A stretch of DNA of 64,000 bases from Shewanella electrica (lineage in GTDB: Bacteria > Pseudomonadota > Gammaproteobacteria > Enterobacterales > Shewanellaceae): NCBI RefSeq assembly GCF_022321485.1, contig NZ_JAKOGG010000007.1:104042-168041 (forward strand), given 5' to 3'. The translations under genes were made by a program, and so were the position numbers. Of this stretch, positions 61,529-64,000 are shown one piece after another; the first letter of the stretch is position 1; every line of letters begins with the position of its first letter. A model generated the notes under the pieces. The model searched no databases. It was not told where the DNA came from and worked only from the letters and a program-made list of their open reading frames with translations.

Positions 61529-61606
61529 ATGGCTTCGCCATACCAAGCTGCGCTTGGCAAAGTCGTGAGCTTTCGCGCTCACACTACGAGACAAGGGGGC
61601 TGTTCA
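61529..61606. repeat. Triple-hairpin repeat, copy 2
   Basis: Same layout as copy 1 with different stems: ATGGC-TTC-GCCAT (61529-61541), CCAAGC-TGC-GCTTGG (61543-61557) and GTGAGC-TTTCGC-GCTCAC (61565-61582), again with AAAGTCGTG before the third and an ACAAGG tail. The paired changes keep all stems. Confidence 0.7.
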
Positions 61607-61733
61607 GCCTTGTCCCCTTGTCAAACCCCATACCGCCCCACGGCGTAAAACGCTACGGCGCTTCTGGTTTGCCATTTTCGCAAATCGCTCTGATTCGCGG
61701 TCCCTCGCTCACCATCGCTTCTCGGCGTCCATG

Positions 61734-61786
61734 CCTCGATTGCTCAATGTCTGCCCAACGCACCTGCGCTGCGCCGAAGGGGATTG
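61734..61786. repeat. 53-base repeat, copy 2
   Basis: Second copy, 315 bases after the first, directly following CGGCGTCCATG. Confidence 0.7.
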
Positions 61787-62019
61787 GCAGTTTGGTGAGC
61801 TTGCAATGGAAATTGAGTTCTATCCACCTATTGGTGCCAATAAAATGAAGCTAGCCATATCAATGGCAAGAAGGTGACTATAGTTCGTATCTGAAAATTT
61901 AAGTTCCTCTTTGTAATCGATAGAAAAATTGTTAACCTAAAGTATATGAAATAAGTAAAATAACTGAACAAGTAAAAAGTTGTTTTTATCTTTAGTTTGT
62001 TCTTATCTAGGAAAAATCG

Positions 62020-63144
62020 ATGATTAATTCAATATGGGTTGATAACTTTAAGTCATTAGTTGATTTTTATCTTCCTTTAGATAAGTTTAACTGTATTGTA
62101 GGACTTAATGGGGCCGGAAAATCGACAGTTTTGCAGTCGCTCGATTTTGTATCGCAACTAATGATTGGTGATATTGATACGTGGCTAAAAAGTAGGCATT
62201 GGGATAGTTCAGATTTAAATTCAAAATTAACAAAAAAAAGTAATATTGATTTTAGGATAGAACTCAATATTGATGGTGGAGTAGTTACTTGGTCTGGTAG
62301 TTTTAACCGTTCATCACTTAGTTGTACAAAAGAATATATTGTTGAGAAAGGTAAAAAGATACTGTCCGTTGAGGATGGTTCATATACATTTAGAGATAAG
62401 AAACATGATATTGTTTTTGATTATCAAGGTTCAATTCTTTCTAGATTAAAGGAGAATGAACAATGGAAAACTTTAAAGATTGTTAAAGATTTAATTCTTA
62501 ATATTCGCTCGCTTGATTTGATAAGCCCTGAATTACTTAGAAGTCAAAGTAGAACATCTGAAGGAAAATTAGGTTTAGGTGGCGAAAAGTTATCCGCATT
62601 TGTTCATGAGTCTGGAGTGAATGTTCAGGAACAATTAAGGAAAGAACTTGTCAAAGTTTATCCGCAGTTAAAATCTATAACAACAAAGTCTCTGCGTTCG
62701 GGGTGGAAACAGTTAGAGATTGATGAGTCATTTGAAAATATGAAGTTAATATCTTCAGCTAGGCATATAAATGATGGAATGTTAAGGTTGATGGCTATTT
62801 TGCTCCAACTTAATATTGGTAATGCATTTCTATTATTCGATGAAATCGAGAATGGGATTAATCCAGAATTAATCGAATATTTGATAGATCATCTTGTCTC
62901 CTCGAACGATCAAATCTTAGTTACCACCCATAGCCCTATGGTTCTTAACTTTATTGAAGATGAAGTTGCTAGGAAAGGGGTGAAATATATATATAAAACA
63001 AAAGAAGGATTTTCGCGATCAATTAGATTTTTTGATATACCATCTATTTCCAAGAAGTTAGATTTTATGGGGCCTGGTGAAGCATTTATTGATACCGATT
63101 TGACAAAGTTATATGAAGAGATTTCCTTGGTAAAGGACGCGTGA
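62020..63144 (+). CDS. AAA ATPase of a putative defence module
   Basis: 374-residue ABC/SMC-like AAA ATPase (AAA_15/AAA_21 type). Walker A GLNGAGKST (28-36), signature-like NDGMLRLMA, Walker B FLLFDEIENG (Asp274, Glu275) and the switch His in TTHSPMV are all intact. The middle is helical. AGGA seven bases before the ATG fixes the start. It is followed after one base by the TOPRIM-like partner. DNA here is far more AT-rich than the core genes before it, pointing to horizontal transfer. The pair resembles two-gene OLD/PARIS/AbiL-type anti-phage systems; this is inference from architecture. Confidence 0.85.
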   Translation: MINSIWVDNFKSLVDFYLPLDKFNCIVGLNGAGKSTVLQSLDFVSQLMIGDIDTWLKSRHWDSSDLNSKLTKKSNIDFRIELNIDGGVVTWSGSFNRSSLSCTKEYIVEKGKKILSVEDGSYTFRDKKHDIVFDYQGSILSRLKENEQWKTLKIVKDLILNIRSLDLISPELLRSQSRTSEGKLGLGGEKLSAFVHESGVNVQEQLRKELVKVYPQLKSITTKSLRSGWKQLEIDESFENMKLISSARHINDGMLRLMAILLQLNIGNAFLLFDEIENGINPELIEYLIDHLVSSNDQILVTTHSPMVLNFIEDEVARKGVKYIYKTKEGFSRSIRFFDIPSISKKLDFMGPGEAFIDTDLTKLYEEISLVKDA

Positions 63145-63145
63145 A

Positions 63146-63883
63146 ATGTATTTACTTCTTAGTGGTGAAGGCTCTAGTGATATCGGCAACTGTAATTTAG
63201 CTATTAACTTCTGTGATAGAGATAATTTTGTGGAGGGGCCTATGACGGTGATCGTTGACCAACTAATAGAGATATTTCAAGGTTATGAAATGTCTCATTT
63301 AGATACTAGTAGGGTCTCATTTGTTTCTGAACGTCATCTTGCAGATAACAAACTTCCAGCTAAGAAAAAGAGCATGTCCATGAGAGGGAAAAAGAAGGCT
63401 GTAGAAACTAAATACTATTATGAAAATGCTCGTGCTCTAGCTTCGTTAGCAAAGCAAAAGAGCATAGAGGTTCAGGATAAAGTTATTGCAGTTTTATTCA
63501 GGGATTCTGATGGGACCGCTTCTGCGAATCGTGGGAATTGGAGTGATAAAAGAGAATCAATGCTCCGAGGTTTTAACGATGAAGAATATTCTTTAGGTGT
63601 AGCGATGGTGCCAAAACCCAAATCTGAGGCATGGTTGCTATGCGCGACAAAAGATACCAAATATCAAAACTGTATTGTTTTAGAAGATGAATCAGGAAAT
63701 GATGATTCACCTAATCCCTTAAAAGAACAATTACTTCATTCATTAGATAGAAATTTTGATGGTAATAATGATATTTGCCAGCTAATTAGAGAAAAGTTAA
63801 TAGATATTGAGAAGATAGATATGCCATCTTTTTCTGCGTTTAAGGAAAATCTCAAGACAGCTGTTGAGAAGGCATTGAGTTGA
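63146..63883 (+). CDS. TOPRIM-like partner (DUF4276/RloB-like)
   Basis: 245 residues. The N-terminus LLLSGEGSSD (Glu8, Asp12) and VIAVLFRDSDG (Asp120, Asp122) place acidic residues as in TOPRIM folds (a Glu, then D-x-D), and KPKSEAWLL (Glu161) is a conserved segment in DUF4276- and RloB-like proteins. A nuclease or tRNA-directed effector would be expected. It begins one base after the ATPase stop, so they are coupled. The protein is AT-rich in codon use like its partner. The precise family is not certain. Confidence 0.7.
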   Translation: MYLLLSGEGSSDIGNCNLAINFCDRDNFVEGPMTVIVDQLIEIFQGYEMSHLDTSRVSFVSERHLADNKLPAKKKSMSMRGKKKAVETKYYYENARALASLAKQKSIEVQDKVIAVLFRDSDGTASANRGNWSDKRESMLRGFNDEEYSLGVAMVPKPKSEAWLLCATKDTKYQNCIVLEDESGNDDSPNPLKEQLLHSLDRNFDGNNDICQLIREKLIDIEKIDMPSFSAFKENLKTAVEKALS

Positions 63884-64000
63884 AGTATATGAATCTGTTA
63901 CGCATAGCATTTGTGGCTAATGCGAGGGTGTTCAATATTCTGTGTCAGCCTATTCACAGATCTATATGAGCGTCTAAGCGCCCCTCGAAGTGTATCGACA
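63884..64000. other. Window end without a gene
   Basis: I see nothing recognisable in these 117 bases. Confidence 0.4.

Larger units (their letters stand above)
61057..62019. other. Repeat-rich region without a convincing gene
   Basis: 963 bases carrying two triple-hairpin elements and two copies of a 53-base repeat. Two plus-strand frames (61064-61408 and 61387-61848) are open across it, but they are made of the repeats, overlap each other and have no family resemblance, so I do not call them. The last 150 bases are AT-rich and lead into the ATPase gene. Confidence 0.6.

Noticed and set aside
61064-61848. Two overlapping plus-strand frames of 114 and 153 codons
   Set aside because: They consist largely of the hairpin and 53-base repeats, overlap each other and have no ribosome site or known domain.
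1-64000. CRISPR arrays, tRNA or rRNA genes, complete insertion sequences
   Set aside because: None was seen: no regularly spaced identical repeats, no cloverleaf with CCA-type end and no transposase frame.

Overview
The window looks like chromosomal DNA of a marine or aquatic gammaproteobacterium, most likely Shewanella or a close relative. I infer this from the style of the housekeeping proteins (prfB with its +1 frameshift, lysS, gshB, rsmE, rsmC, sprT), from a fused 1519-residue biotin-dependent carboxylase beside a LysR gene, and from TonB-dependent receptors of the kind used by Shewanella and Alteromonas for plant glycans. No search was run, so the genus is an inference.

Region 1 (about 1-28.9 kb) is an arabinan/arabinose utilisation locus. 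Secreted or periplasmic enzymes are a GH51 and a GH43 (two-gene operon, minus strand), a five-domain GH43 lipoprotein, a second endo-arabinanase-type GH43, and a GH127 beta-L-arabinofuranosidase. Three tandem paralogous TonB-dependent receptors would import arabino-oligosaccharides across the outer membrane. A GPH-type symporter and a sodium:solute symporter would move products across the inner membrane. A GntR/FadR-type regulator, an SDR sugar 1-dehydrogenase, a TauE/SafE permease and an SMP-30-type lactonase follow, which suggests oxidative rather than isomerase-based pentose catabolism. The later steps of that route are not in the window. A motif containing ATACAA(T) recurs upstream of nearly all these units and is the best candidate for the GntR operator. 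A second palindrome, TTAGAC-N4-GTCTAA, occurs in three of the same upstream regions.

Region 2 (29-57 kb) is mostly core genome: a pirin, an M50 protease, a FapA-domain protein, rsmC, alkaline phosphatase-gshB-rsmE, an AT-rich putative glycosyltransferase, sprT, a pyroglutamyl-peptidase-like exported protein whose apparent nucleophile position is Ser, LysR plus the giant carboxylase, prfB, lysS, a Sel1 protein, a degenerate GGDEF protein, DUF72, LysR and lrgA/lrgB-type genes, and a leucine-rich-repeat protein kinase.

Region 3 (57-64 kb) holds a BaiN/HI0933-type flavoprotein and a long MORN-repeat protein. It is followed by about 960 bp of repeats, including triple-hairpin elements that keep their stems despite different sequence. 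The window ends with an AT-rich two-gene cassette, an AAA ATPase with a TOPRIM-like partner, which looks like a horizontally acquired anti-phage module. No tRNA, rRNA, CRISPR array or complete insertion sequence was recognised.
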